Positions 48,537 through 59,989 of a DNA stretch of 64,000 bases are shown in pieces. The stretch lies in contig OY783207.1 in NCBI GenBank assembly GCA_963678705.1, forward strand, positions 930,001-994,000. The letters are read 5' to 3'. Under the pieces are notes generated by a model that saw only the letters and a list, made by a program, of their open reading frames with translations, was not told the DNA's origin and made no database searches. How positions within the stretch are numbered: position 1 is the first letter of the stretch; the number at the start of each line of letters is the position of its first letter. Both the position numbers and the translations under genes were made by a program. This stretch comes from Panorpa germanica. Lineage: Eukaryota; Arthropoda; Insecta; Mecoptera; Panorpidae.

Positions 48537-49090
48537 CCTTAGAGAATATATATATGGAGTGTGAATAGCCTATGTTTCCTATAGATTAAATACGTATCCA
48601 AAATGTGTGCGAGAGAGAAAGGTATATGTTCCTATTCGTTCTTTATGCGTATGCGTTGAAAGTGACAGTTGTCTAGATATAATAAATATTAATATTCTAT
48701 TAAGATATAATAAATATAATATATGTAAAGAAATTATATTTCTTTAGGTGGTACAGAGCTCGTCTGTCGGTAAAACAGTTGTGAAAACATATACTCATGA
48801 ACGCCGTAGATGTCGCTGCAGGGATAACGGTCAACACAGTTGATATTTGGAGAGAACAGAACTCACGTTTTTAGTTATATTTATATTTATACATATCTAC
48901 ATTATTCTACATCAATATAACGTCATATTTAATAACTATCACGTATTATATCTAGACGGCTCTGACATGACAACTGTCACTTACGACGCATGCGTATAGA
49001 GAACAAATAGGAACATATACCTTTCTCTCTCGCACATATTTTGGACACACTTTCAGGTCCAGCATTCTCTCCATATATATATACTCTAAG
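48537..49090. mobile_element. B-family element with about 180-bp inverted arms
   Basis: A 554-bp element whose left arm (CTTAGAGAATATATATATGG, TGTGCGAGAGAGAAAGGTAT, AAAGTGACAGTTGTC) pairs with the right arm as an imperfect inverted repeat. AGACTAA stands on each side (48530-48536, 49091-49097), a probable 7-8-bp duplication. There is no coding region; the superfamily is not decided. Confidence 0.8.
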
Positions 49091-49097
49091 AGACTAA

Positions 49098-50526
49098 TAA
49101 GCTAAATTGTATTGCACTGCCACTGCATTATACGTCTCAATCTGCATTTAATTCATGTCACACATAATCTAGTACAGCTAACGCTATAAGATGATGAAAC
49201 GAGAGAGGCAAGAGATGACAGTCGGATGACTGATGCTTCATTAAATAAATAATCTCCCTGTAGCGTCATTTGTTAACTGTTTTACTTATTATATCAAAAT
49301 ATTTTTCAATTAAATTTATATTCATACATTTTTTATGGGAAATATTTTAATAAAGATTTAAAATCTCCAGGAGTCGATGACATAAACAAGTTCTTCTTGA
49401 TAGGATGTTAAACCGTATAGAATAGTTTTGTGGTATGTCTATTTGCTGCGGTCAGGTCACGTTAGTGACAAACTTGGTCTCTCTGTGTTTTTCGATATTG
49501 TAACACTGATGCGCTTGACATATTGACTGATATGTAGTCCACTGTCTCTTTTCAGTATTTGTATAAGTAATCGGAAGGTTTATTCTCCTAAATACAGCAA
49601 GAATCATTTAAAAATATTAAACGGTGTAGCTTTAGCAGCTATTTCAAAAAGAAACTTACAGATGGCCCACTGCATAGTTTTAAAAATATTTCTTAAATTC
49701 CTTCTATAGACTATATTCACCTGATTTATAACTCGTTCCTCTTTCACCTGCAATTAATTACACATTCTGACTATTAACAACTAAAATTGACTACAGCATG
49801 TTTTAATTATGTAAATATTATGACACCAGGGTGAATGGACCGTAATTCCTCACAAATCTCGTTGCGGAGATCCACAGAGTTTTATAAATAATGCATAAAA
49901 TCTAATATTAAAATTAGCTAATATTAATAATTGGAATGCTATTAATATCTAAACGATTTATAATTAATAGCTGATATTAAAAATGTTGTGAAATCCGTGA
50001 GAAAACTTTGACATGAAATTGTCGAAGACGAAGTTCATACTGATGTCATCCTGTGGTGATGAAAGGTCACACGGGGTCATCCTCTGTGCAGATGCAAATG
50101 TAATTAGTTATAAATATATATGACTTATAATTAGGATAGTGAGTTATAATTAATTGATGGTGCACTAGACATCATTTAACGCCTTCTGACGTCATTTTGG
50201 TATAGTGTTTGAAAGCAACCATCGTGTTCTACCATTTTTCAAGCGCCGCCATGCAATTTTCCGTATTGATTCATAAGTTAGTTTTAATTTGACAACTATT
50301 TGTGTTATTTAAACATTCAGCGCTCAGGTCAAACGGATAAATTGATGAAATTATTAAATTGGTAAAAGTGAGTGAAGTAACAGACGTCGTAGGCGTGTGG
50401 GACTCTTTAACATCATTTGGTGACGTAATTCTTTGCTAGTCATGGAATAAATTTATTCCATCTGCGAGAATCGAACTTAGATATCAAGCAACATCAAGAG
50501 AACTTCAATTTATGCATTTCTATTGA
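49098..50526. other. Intergenic, nothing recognised
   Basis: No supportable feature. Confidence 0.5.
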
Positions 50527-50528
50527 AT

Positions 50529-51155
50529 GGGCTTGTGTCCTTATTTTTTAGTGATCGATTTTCCAATTGTTGATTGAAATTGATGTTAATAAATGTGAGA
50601 TGTGTGTGTGTTAGGCGACTATTTTATTAAAAATCTAAATATTGACGGAGATATAGTAATTAAAAATTTGAATTGTAGTTTATGCGCTAGAAATGGTCGG
50701 CCATATTTGTATGACGTGAAATGCATTTTAACGTCAGTTATTTGTTGAGTAGGTCAGTGCTGTGGTAATGTTTTGTAGCTGTTGGTAGTCGAAATAATCA
50801 AGTCAAGTCAAAGAATAATAAGTTTTTATTTTATTTAACCCTGCTAAGGCAGACATAATATTCGAATTTTATTGTTCCTTGAAATAGCTGTAAATAATAT
50901 TTGATATTTTGATATATAAATGCACATAGCAGAGATTTATGAGCTGTAAAGTTGGTAATCTTACACAAGGATTGAGATGTCACATGCAGTGGAATGTGGA
51001 ACGTTGAATTCCTTTAATAATTAAAGAGAAAAAATGACTTTTTTAATTGTTAATATCTCCTGAAATATAAGTAGTTAATAAAAAATAATTGGACATTTGA
51101 GGTTCTAGTAACCTACTTTATCAATATATAGTACACTTTATAGAAATTAAGACAT
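50529..51155 (+). mobile_element. M-family element, copy M6 (right end missing)
   Basis: The left end GGGCTTGTGTCC, with AT before it, is intact. The copy stops at AAGACAT, where other copies continue AGGACACAAGCCC. Confidence 0.85.
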
Positions 51156-52037
51156 GGCTGGCTAGATGCCTATAGATTAATCTAGGTAGTCCCACCCCAA
51201 CCAAACAAGCTTCGGCAACCCAAATAACAAGTTGACATCGAACGGTATAGATAATTTGTATTATTTCGCACACATTTCTATGACAACTCGTATTTGACCT
51301 TTTCAGTGACATTTAACACAGAAGCATAATTTCGCAGTCTTGTCCTATCACTATCAGGTAGTTTCATGTACTAGCCGATGTAAATCTACTATCACAGTCC
51401 AGCCACAGTACAGCTTACGGTATTTGAAACGGATTTCACAAGAGGTCAGTTTGTTTTATATATTTCCTTATTAATTACATTAAATTATTTAACATTTCTT
51501 AAGTCACGGATTCTCCAATCTTCCCGGTATTTACGACCGGATTAATCAGTTTTTTTCTTAAAATTTGTGACACATATTTACATACAGAAGACATGAGAAA
51601 TTTCTTAATGGTATTGTGTCCCAACTCAAAACGCGTTAGTTGTTGCTAATTATGTTAATCAGATATTTATTGGTCACAGAACGAAACAAGATTTAACAGT
51701 ACTATTGTTAACAAACGGGCGGTCGTTTATTTATCAACAGATGCTAATGAAACTTGGGATCCTTACAAATCATAAATTTGCATACGTAATAGAGGTTATT
51801 AGCATAAAACGTTTAAATTCGCTCGTAAAGTACTAGCACTTCCTATTTCAATATTGTCACACACTTGTCAAGAGATTAGCAACAAGTTGTTTTGACAGAT
51901 CTAGTGTTATCAGATCGTGAATCACTTTAAGCTAATTTATGAACAATTATTTGTTGTTTAATTGGCTATATCTATATAATCCAATGGTTGTATTTTGTTC
52001 AAGGGTCACTGCTTCAAAGGTAAAGCCGGTCAATCTA
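51156..52037. other. Intergenic, nothing recognised
   Basis: No supportable feature. Confidence 0.5.
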
Positions 52038-52372
52038 TTTTTTATGATGTATTCGGACGTAGAATTTCCCGCTAATTCCAAATGTGGCAGTCATTTTGAA
52101 ATCGGTCCATAATTTGATCTATGAAATGCCGATAACTCGAAAACCGGCAGTCCAAATAAAAAATTAATTGCAGATATGGAATCAGCGTTGAAATTTACTA
52201 CAGGAACCGTTTAAGTTTGCCAAATCGAAGACCATCAATTTTTTGACAAAATGAAACGGCTCCCCCTGTTTCGCTTTTTTTTCGAAATTATTTTTATGAT
52301 GTATTTGGACGTAGAATTTCCCGCTGATTCCAAATCTGTCAGTCATTTTGAAATAGGTCCACATATTGAATT
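52038..52372 (+). repeat. 252-bp tandem repeat, 1.3 units
   Basis: The motif GGACGTAGAATTTCCCGCT recurs exactly 252 bases apart (52055, 52307). The first unit is complete, and includes CCGATAACTCGAAAACCGG. The second stops after ATAGGTCCA. The same unit occurs at 59990-60590. Confidence 0.85.
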
Positions 52373-52411
52373 AATTTTCGTGAAATACACGGCTTCACTT
52401 TGCTTGCTAGT

Positions 52412-52413
<2 letters not shown>

Positions 52414-52472
<59 letters not shown>
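52414..52472. repeat. (TA)n microsatellite
   Basis: About 29 uninterrupted TA units. Confidence 0.95.
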
Positions 52473-52474
<2 letters not shown>

Positions 52475-53219
52475 CATGTTCAGTAAATTAGCATTTCTAT
52501 TAATAAACAATTGACGCCTACAAATCGATCGGGACGTTAATTGATTTGTGTTTTGTTGATCATTGTTTTAAAAATGTTTTTTTTTTACAAAATATGTACT
52601 CATCACTTGCTGCATTTATATCCTGTTTGACGCTTAACATGATATCATACATTGCAAATTTTTAAATTTAAAAGTGAGGGGCTGTCACAAGGGGTATTGC
52701 AGTTTCATTACATCACCATTGATTCTTTATTGTTATCTACAGACAAAGTACAAGGATGAGACAGCGCAAGTGAAAGGTCATTTAAAAGTAAAAACTTCGT
52801 CAGTAGCATAATGCAGTTACCTTCAATATTGGGCAGTAAAACTTTAAATTGTAAAATTACACTATCGCTTTATTAGACAAAATATTTGTAATAATTCGAT
52901 TTATATTTTAAGCACGTTTTATTCCTTAATCACGATGTGTATTTAATTGTCATCAATTAAGTGGCCTTCGATGATATATTTATTATTGCAACCTGCTACA
53001 TTGTGGAAGGTTTACTACAATGTTTGTTTATTGTGATCGATGCTAGCAATTGTTCCAAATATGGCCAGACGTGCAGCATTGAAGAAGAATCATAAACATC
53101 GGTTGCGTAACTTAAATAAGTCGCAAATATCCGTAAATAACTACAAATTTCTTATAATTATTGGTGTTAACGCAACTGCCAATGCAAAAACGATGCTGGG
53201 CGAGAATTCACGGGTTACA
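52473..53219. other. Intergenic, nothing recognised
   Basis: Near 52593 ATATGTACTCATCAC recurs. It is identical to the LINE target duplication at 34967, but no LINE is present here. Nothing else was recognised. Confidence 0.45.
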
Positions 53220-53640
53220 CTGTTAATATATAATTATTTCTATAATCACTTCATGATAAAATGACATTTGAAGAATACTTTGAGAAATTTTCATAAATAA
53301 ATATCAAGAAATGAGGCATTGACAGCGAATCTCCGCAGACGTCACATTGCGGGGCCCTCATAATTCATCACTGAATTATCTTAAATCAAAAAACAAAATG
53401 ATTTCATTAGTTGATAAGATTCTGCAGGTAACCCTGTCGAGTTTTATTTTCAATTTTTTACAGTACTTTGAAGTTAAATCACAGATTTTTCATGAAAAGA
53501 ATCAGAAACGTTGTTATTTTAAAATACGTTAAAAATTAAAAATTAAATTTGAAAGCGTTACCTCGGCATTTATGTTAAGAAAGGGTGTACAAAATTTCAA
53601 AAGGATCGCTTCAATAGATTTTGAGCTAGAGAGGATACAA
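53220..53640 (+). repeat. Dispersed about 420-bp repeat, copy 1
   Basis: It matches 63582-64000 throughout (ATATATAATTATTTCTATAA, TTGACAGCGAATCT, GTTACCTCGGCATTTATGT). No inverted ends were found. The second copy runs off the window, so the full unit is unknown. Confidence 0.75.
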
Positions 53641-54663
53641 GTGTGAGAAAAACGCGTTGAGAAATTTCAAAGAAAGACGAAACCAGACCAGAGAAGTGAA
53701 AATTTAAAACTTTATATCTCCGACAGTTTTACTCCAATTGATTTCAAATTTTCACACAATCAACTTAATATGTTGTACATTAATACTAAAACTTTAACAC
53801 CCCCTCCCCCTACCCGCCCTTCTTAAACGAGGTACTACAACTTATCTTCCTCAATTATTATAAATCTACGACCTTGTAGAGCAAATGTATTATCTAACTA
53901 ATATACAATATGCTTAATTATACTGTTCATTAGTAAGTAATATGTCTTCAAAATAATACAATGATATGAAATTAATCGTTTTCAAATTATGCCAAAATCA
54001 CCTGTGTTCAAATTCAAAACACCTTGCATAAATTCTATGTTTATTAAAAATCATTTATTTATTTAATTAAAATATAGGATATACCATTGACCTGCTCACA
54101 AATTACTTATTACGCAACACACCATATCATAGCATGTCCCCGAACATACACACGCACAATAAAAAGTAAAAGCAAGCAAGGTAACAAGTAGCACTTGTTA
54201 GAAAACGATGAGCATTACTTATTTGTACAATCAAATTAATTTGTTTTTAAAGTTGTAATGACAGCCGTTTGAGGTCACTAATGTCACGATAATCTAACGA
54301 TAAGTGTTGAGCGTCACGTTGAGACCCTTGTTGAGCCATGACAGGATAGAGTTTTAATGATACTAAGTAAACGGTGCAAAGGTCGCGGCTTCCAGGTGTC
54401 CGGAAGTCGTTACAGAGTGTTCGCCATTCTGCAATTCCACCAGACTTTGTTGCGCTTTAAGTATCGCATAGAATGAGCACTAATGAGCTTAAATAATAAC
54501 CCTGTCGTTGTTTTAATTTATTCTTAATTAATTTTATGATCGTGTAGTAAAATATTACTAGATTTAAATTTACTAGGGAAAAGAAATTCACGGCAAACGT
54601 ATGCCTATATTTATTTATACTCTATCAATATTTTAGCATTACTATCTTTCTTAATTTATCATT
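53641..54663. other. Intergenic, nothing recognised
   Basis: No supportable feature; 53640-53770 may be further repeat sequence of the preceding unit. Confidence 0.45.
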
Positions 54664-54990
54664 CCTATGTCTTAATTTCTATAAAAGTGAACTACATATT
54701 GATAAAGTGGGTTACTAGAACCTCAAATGTTCAATTATTTTTTAATAACTCCTTATATGTTAGGAGATATTAACAATTAAAAGTCATTTTAATTATTAAA
54801 GGGATTCAACGTTGTACACATTACAAATGCATGTTACATCGCAACCCCTGCCAACCTTACAGCTCATAATTCTCTGCTATATGTATTTATATATCAAAAT
54901 ATGAAATATAATTTACATCTATTTCAAGGATCAATAAAATTTCAATATTATGTCTGCCGTAACAGTGTTAAATAAAATAAAAACTTATTA

Positions 54991-55960
54991 TTGACAACGG
55001 ACCAGTAGGCGGGGCTTAAAAAACATGGCTACTGCTGGTGTGCAACCAAAGAATTAACCATAAGTTTACATTGAATTAGTGTCATGAATTTTAATTATTT
55101 ATGTTTTCTTTAAACCAACTTTTTCACTGGGTTGGATCAAATCCAGCTCAGAAAATTGTTAGAAATGCAGAAAAAATTCTGCAAGCTGGACATTTGATAA
55201 AATGTGGTAAAAATAATGATAATCCAAACAGTGACGTTGTGATACACAAGTATATGGTTTAGTATAAATTTTTTAACCGTACGGAAAAAATGCAAGTTAG
55301 ATAAATTGTAGAGAATTTAAATGCGCATCTAGCCGTACTATTTTAAAAATTTAAAAAAAATATTTTACCATAGTTTTTGTGTTTTTCTGTTTTTGACCTC
55401 ACGTTTTTTGACCATAACTAGGCGACAAAATCAAAAAGTCCACGTTGTTTGTTCTACAAGTTGTAAAACTTATTGTTTTAAACATATTTATACATTAGAA
55501 AAAAAAAACACTTTTCATATAATTTTATGAAAAAACGTGAAAAAACGTGGACCAACAAAAATTAATTTTCAACATTTACGAAACGTTTTTTCACGTTTTT
55601 TTCATAAAATTATATGAAAAGTGTTTTTTTTTTCTAATGTATAAATATGTTTAAAACAATAAGTTTTACAACTTGTAGAACAAACAACGTGGACTTTTTG
55701 ATTTTGTCGCCTAGTTATGGTCAAAAAACGTGAGGTCAAAAACAGAATAACACAAAAACTATGGTAAAATATTTTTTTTAAATTTTTAAAATAGTACGGG
55801 TAGATGCGCATTTAAATTCTCTACAATTTATCTAACTTGCATTTTTTCCGTACGGTTAAAAAATTTATACTAAACCAATCAAAATTGTGTATCAAGTGCA
55901 CACCAGAACTAGTACTTCTTTCGACCACCAGGCGTCGTGGCCAAAGTGGTCAGTTGTCAA
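54991..55960. mobile_element. Foldback element with two about 294-bp near-identical inverted arms
   Basis: A 970-bp insertion in M7. The outer ends are TTGACAAC / GTTGTCAA. Arms 55255-55548 and 55583-55877 differ by about two substitutions and one indel and are separated by a 34-nt spacer, so a transcript would fold into a long hairpin. The left side has about 200 bp, including a coding-like frame, that the right lacks. Comparison with other M copies shows no more than a TT duplication. The superfamily is unknown. Confidence 0.88.
55101..55262 (+). pseudogene. 53-codon coding-like fragment carried by the foldback element
   Basis: The ATG-initiated frame runs MFSLNQLFHWVGSNPAQK... to ...IHKYMV and ends at the arm boundary. 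The segment SNPAQKIVRNAEKILQAGH recalls, from memory only, the N-terminal part of insect transposon-associated proteins that have a SWIM zinc finger further on. If so, this is a gene fragment left in a deletion derivative; on its own it is too short for that domain. Confidence 0.35.
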
Positions 55961-56239
55961 TTCTCTGACTTGACTTGATTTTTTCGACTACCAACAGCTA
56001 CAAAACATTGCCACAGCACCGACCTAATCAACAAATAACTGACGTTAAAATGCATTTTACGTCATACAAATATGGCCGACTATTTCTAGTGCTAAAACTA
56101 CAATTCAAACTTTTAATTGCTATATCTCCGTCAACATTTAGATATTTAATAAAAAAGACACGCCAATACACATTTATTAACATCAATTTCAATCAACAAT
56201 TGAAAAATCGACAACTAAAAAATGAGGACACAATCCCAT

Positions 56240-56510
56240 TACAATTATAACTTCTTAATTCTAAAGAAATAATAAAAAAGTTGAGCAAGATGAATAGTGG
56301 AATACTAATCTGGCTTATCTAGTAGCTCTGAAAATGAATGGGCTGCCTATAATCAGTCGTTGGGGCAAATGAAGCATTCATAACTTGCGTTACAATTATT
56401 AGATTAGAAGACCAAATAAGTCCACAAGTTGTTGCAAACAGATATAATGGAATCTGTAACAAATTGACACTGTATACATTATAGTTTAAGACCAATTTCC
56501 ACTGGATAGA
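56240..56510. other. Intergenic, nothing recognised
   Basis: Its last part leads into the LINE target duplication at 56511. Confidence 0.45.
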
Positions 56511-56522
56511 ACGAAATTAGTA

Positions 56523-57039
56523 TTCAGACATGAAAGCAGAGTTAGAAAAAAATGAAATGAAAAATTGGCAAGACAAGTGGGATAATTCTGATAAAGGTAG
56601 AAAATTTTTGTACAATACAACCAATACTGAGACGTAAGCCATGGTTTGCCAAACTAAAATGGCCAAGAAGATTAATAACAATTACCTCAAGACTAAGAAT
56701 GAATCATACTGGAGCTCCGAAACATCTGGTAAGAAATAAAATCATTCCAAACTCTAAATGCGAATGTGGTGAAGAGGAGGCAGATCCTGACCACATTCTG
56801 TGGCAATGTAAAAATACAGCAATGGCAAGAAATGGACTCCAACGGGCGGTGCTACAGACTTCGCAGACGGTTCCTGTTAACACCGCCTTTTTGATTGAGA
56901 AACCGAAATTTATAACAGCAGTAGCCATGAATAGATCATTCTTGTTGTCTGGATATAACGTATAAGAAGAAACAGAACAATACTATGGGCGATAAAAGGC
57001 TACGTGCCTAGGAAGCACGAGAAACTATATATAAAAAAA
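56523..57039 (+). mobile_element. RNase-H-class LINE 3' end, 5'-truncated
   Basis: A 517-bp insertion is flanked by a 12-bp duplication ACGAAATTAGTA (56511-56522, 57040-57051) and ends in poly(A). It encodes the end of ORF2: KNWQDKWDNSDKGRKFLYN, a frame change, PWFAKLKWPRRLITITSRL, then CECGEEEADPDHILWQC, a CCHC tail typical of I-like elements. A second copy is at 61063-61354. Confidence 0.88.
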
Positions 57040-57051
57040 ACGAAATTAGTA

Positions 57052-57771
57052 GTTTTAAATCTCCTCTACCAAATTTTCTGCTGCAGCTTGTAAAGTCTCA
57101 AGGTAACTTCAAGTTCTTAATCAGGCTGCTACATTGCTACATTGTTACAAATTCTTGTTATTTAACATTTTTCCTCGCTATAATAAAACGCTTTACTGAT
57201 CACTTAGCAGGAATGCGGCTTACGGCGTGCGTCTTATCTCTGTTTTATTGCACGATAGCTTTAGCATTACTTCGAGGCGTAATGATGAGTCTTCCGTCCA
57301 GGTTTTTTACAATTCTCACGTTTCTTGTATTCCAATCCGATGACTATGTCCGCAACGAGATAAGCCTGATGTCATTAAATTGACCACGATCTCTGATCTT
57401 CAGAAAAAAAATTCTAGAAATTTATAAAGAAATGAAGAAAACATGATGTGATAATCGATTGTTTAAAATTTATTTGGTGGTTTTTTTATCGGTGGTTTTT
57501 GTGGTTATTAGAACGTCTTGTTAATTAATAGATAAGTATGACTCATTATAAAGTTGTAATGAGATAATAATAATTATGCAGGCTATGCGCTAATGAACAG
57601 AAGAATGAATTTCTGAAAAGTGATAATTTCTAAATACAATGTAATCTAAAAGACAAGGTCGCCAATGAAGCATCTTTAAAGTTCTTATGATGTCACTATC
57701 TGTTTAGAATTCGCGTTGTACGAAACTTTACAATACATATTGCAGCTTTAACAGAAAGTAATACAGACCCC
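57052..57771. other. Intergenic, nothing recognised
   Basis: No supportable feature. Confidence 0.5.
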
Positions 57772-57779
57772 TGTGCAAC

Positions 57780-58486
57780 CAGTGGCGTAGCTAGGTAACC
57801 AAAGGCCCCGGTGCAAAAAGAAACTGGGGCCCTAACTAAACTGTTTAATCGCATTTTTGTAAAATTTTAGATGCATAATTGATGTCATTCAATACATGGT
57901 GCATGAATTTGCAAAAGAACACACGAACTCGAAATTTAGCATTTTTGTTTTAATACTTTCTGTTCGTCTTTACTGGAGCTCTTGAGAACTATTTCTGATA
58001 ACGCTTTGATAAAAATTTCGAAAAAACGAAGTTTTATTATAGATATTGTATTTAGTCGGGTTTAGTTTTTTTAGAGTGATGTCCAGTGAATTCGCCAGTG
58101 AATTTTGACAGCAGATCCCGACGTTTAATGCAATTTCCGAAAAAATTATACAAATCTTACAACGTTGCGAAAAAAATCTGTAATTCGATACAAGTGCTAA
58201 CGGCATCATTTACTATCAAATTTAAATTATGTGTGGCGCAATGTATGTTCAATATCTTTTAACTGGTTCTCTTTTAATCTTATTATAATCTACTAGTACG
58301 CCAAATTTTAGAAAATATTAAACGGTAACTCTCTGACCGACAGTACTACCTTAAAGTCGTGTTGCAACCTATTTCATTTACATTCCAAAGGTGGGTGAAT
58401 TTTTAGCTAGTACAATACGAGGTTTGCTGGTCAGGGTCCGAGGGCCCCCAGAGCTTGAGGGGCCCATACCTAGCTACGCCACCTAG
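57780..58486. mobile_element. hAT-type element, 707 bp
   Basis: The ends are CAGTGGCGTAGCTAGGTA and ACCTAGCTACGCCACCTAG, with a perfect 8-bp duplication TGTGCAAC (57772-57779, 58487-58494). Subterminal GGCCCC-rich tracts are typical of this hAT group. A minus-strand frame at 58209-57970 could be eroded transposase, but I see no motif to support it. Confidence 0.9.
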
Positions 58487-58494
58487 TGTGCAAC

Positions 58495-58858
58495 TATCCT
58501 AAGTCTATTGTTGTTAATCATGTTGCTGTTTTTATGTCTCCAGTTGTTGCAGAATGTAGAATATGCTACAAATATTTGTATTATTATGTTTTACAATACT
58601 TGTTTAATTAAAAACACTAATTGGCCGTACATAATCCTACTTGTGACATTCCACGCTAGAGATGGATGCACTCCCTCGTCGACGCGGCTTCATGTCGCTA
58701 CTCTCTCTCTCTCTTTCTCCCTTTTTGCTGCACCGGAGAATAAGAATACCATCTAGCACTTGCTCAGAGGTTCTCAACACAAAGTAAAAATGCTATAATA
58801 CATAAAAATGTACGTGCTAAAAGTCATGACAGTGTTCGTGTAATGCCGGTTTCATACC
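58495..58858. other. Intergenic, nothing recognised
   Basis: Contains a short CT run near 58702. No gene. Confidence 0.45.
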
Positions 58859-59152
58859 AGAGAGACAGTTCTATAAAACACGAACAAAAACACCAATGTT
58901 TACACCAAAGAGACAGTTCGTAAAACATTTTTGTCTTTAAAAACTGTTTTGTAAACAAAACACATACCCATCTGGAGTTGGGGTAAGATCAAAAGAAAAC
59001 ACGTTTGTTGTTGTTTCTTAGTCTGCTTGGTTTGAACACGTAGTTTTGTATTTTGTCAACATTTGCGCTTGTCAGTTGTTGTTTATCATGTTTATAATTT
59101 TTATGGGACACACAGAAAAACACTTAAAACAAAACCAGTCTGTTCAGTATGA
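58859..59152 (-). mobile_element. H-family MITE, copy H2
   Basis: Inverted relative to H1 (CATCTGGAGTTGGGGTAAGA, ATTTTTATGGGACACACAG). It carries two CAGAGAGACAG / AAAGAGACAG ends about 45 bp apart on the left. The other end reads CCAGTCTGTTC. The exact limits are uncertain. Confidence 0.7.
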
Positions 59153-59199
59153 AGCAAAACATGTTTTTGTTTTGTTTTTTGACAACAACAATCTGGTAC

Positions 59200-59395
59200 G
59201 GACGTAGAATTTTCTGCTGATTCCAACGGTGAAGTCGTATTTGAAATCGGACAATTATTTCGACTAGTAAGTGCCGATATCTCGGCAGGGGGGAGAAGCC
59301 ATAAAAATGGATTTAAAATTTGAAATCAGCGTTGAATTTTACTATAGGACCCGTTTAAATTTTTCAAATCGGAGACCATGAAATTTTTGAAGATT
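59200..59395 (+). repeat. Diverged single unit of the 252-bp tandem repeat
   Basis: It shares GGACGTAGAATTTTCTGCTG, GTGCCGATATCTCGGCAG and ATCAGCGTTGAATTTTACTA with the 252-bp family, but is clearly older or from another subfamily. Confidence 0.65.
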
Positions 59396-59989
59396 TAAGA
59401 AGGCTATATAGCCATCTTACTTTTTTGGCCCCAAAATTTTTTTTCGTTTTGAAAATGTATTTTCACGTAAAGTTGGCCATTTCTCGAAAATTTTTCGAAA
59501 TTTGTGTTTTTCCGAGTACAACCTCAGCTTGTATTTGACAATCACTGTTCTAAGTCTATTCGGGCGATGTCCATTCTAAAGATTTACTTTCCATGTACTG
59601 TGCATGAATTGTTTGTTGCTGTTAAACACTCCTAACAATGTTTGCTGTTATTCTAAACATAATTTAATGTAAAAATCAATTATTATGTCTACACAAGTTC
59701 TTAGTAAACTTGTGATAATTGTTTTTGTATATTTTTCGCGTATTGTTCCCTGCTCTTTTATTAACCATAAATCTAATACCGAGCAGTCTAAGTTGCTTCT
59801 AAGATTTCTTCTAGCTTCTTTGCCTTGCATTTCCTTGCTTTGTGTTTAGAAATAAATGTAATACATAATATGTACTATGCAAATACGTAACGCACATTTA
59901 TTATACACTCGTTATAACATATATATAAAAACGTTTCTGATGCATGAACGTTGATAGGTAAGAGATATAATGCTATACATTTCGTTTTT
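59396..59989. other. Intergenic, nothing recognised
   Basis: No supportable feature. Confidence 0.45.

Larger units (their letters stand above)
54664..56237 (-). mobile_element. M-family element, copy M7, split by a foldback element
   Basis: The left end is truncated (starts CCTATGTC). The right end, GGACACAATCCC then AT, is intact. Removing 54991-55960 restores the continuous family sequence AAACTTATTATTCTCTGACT. Confidence 0.88.

Noticed and set aside
55975-56250. 91-codon plus-strand frame
   Set aside because: It lies wholly in M7 sequence; other M copies do not keep the frame open.
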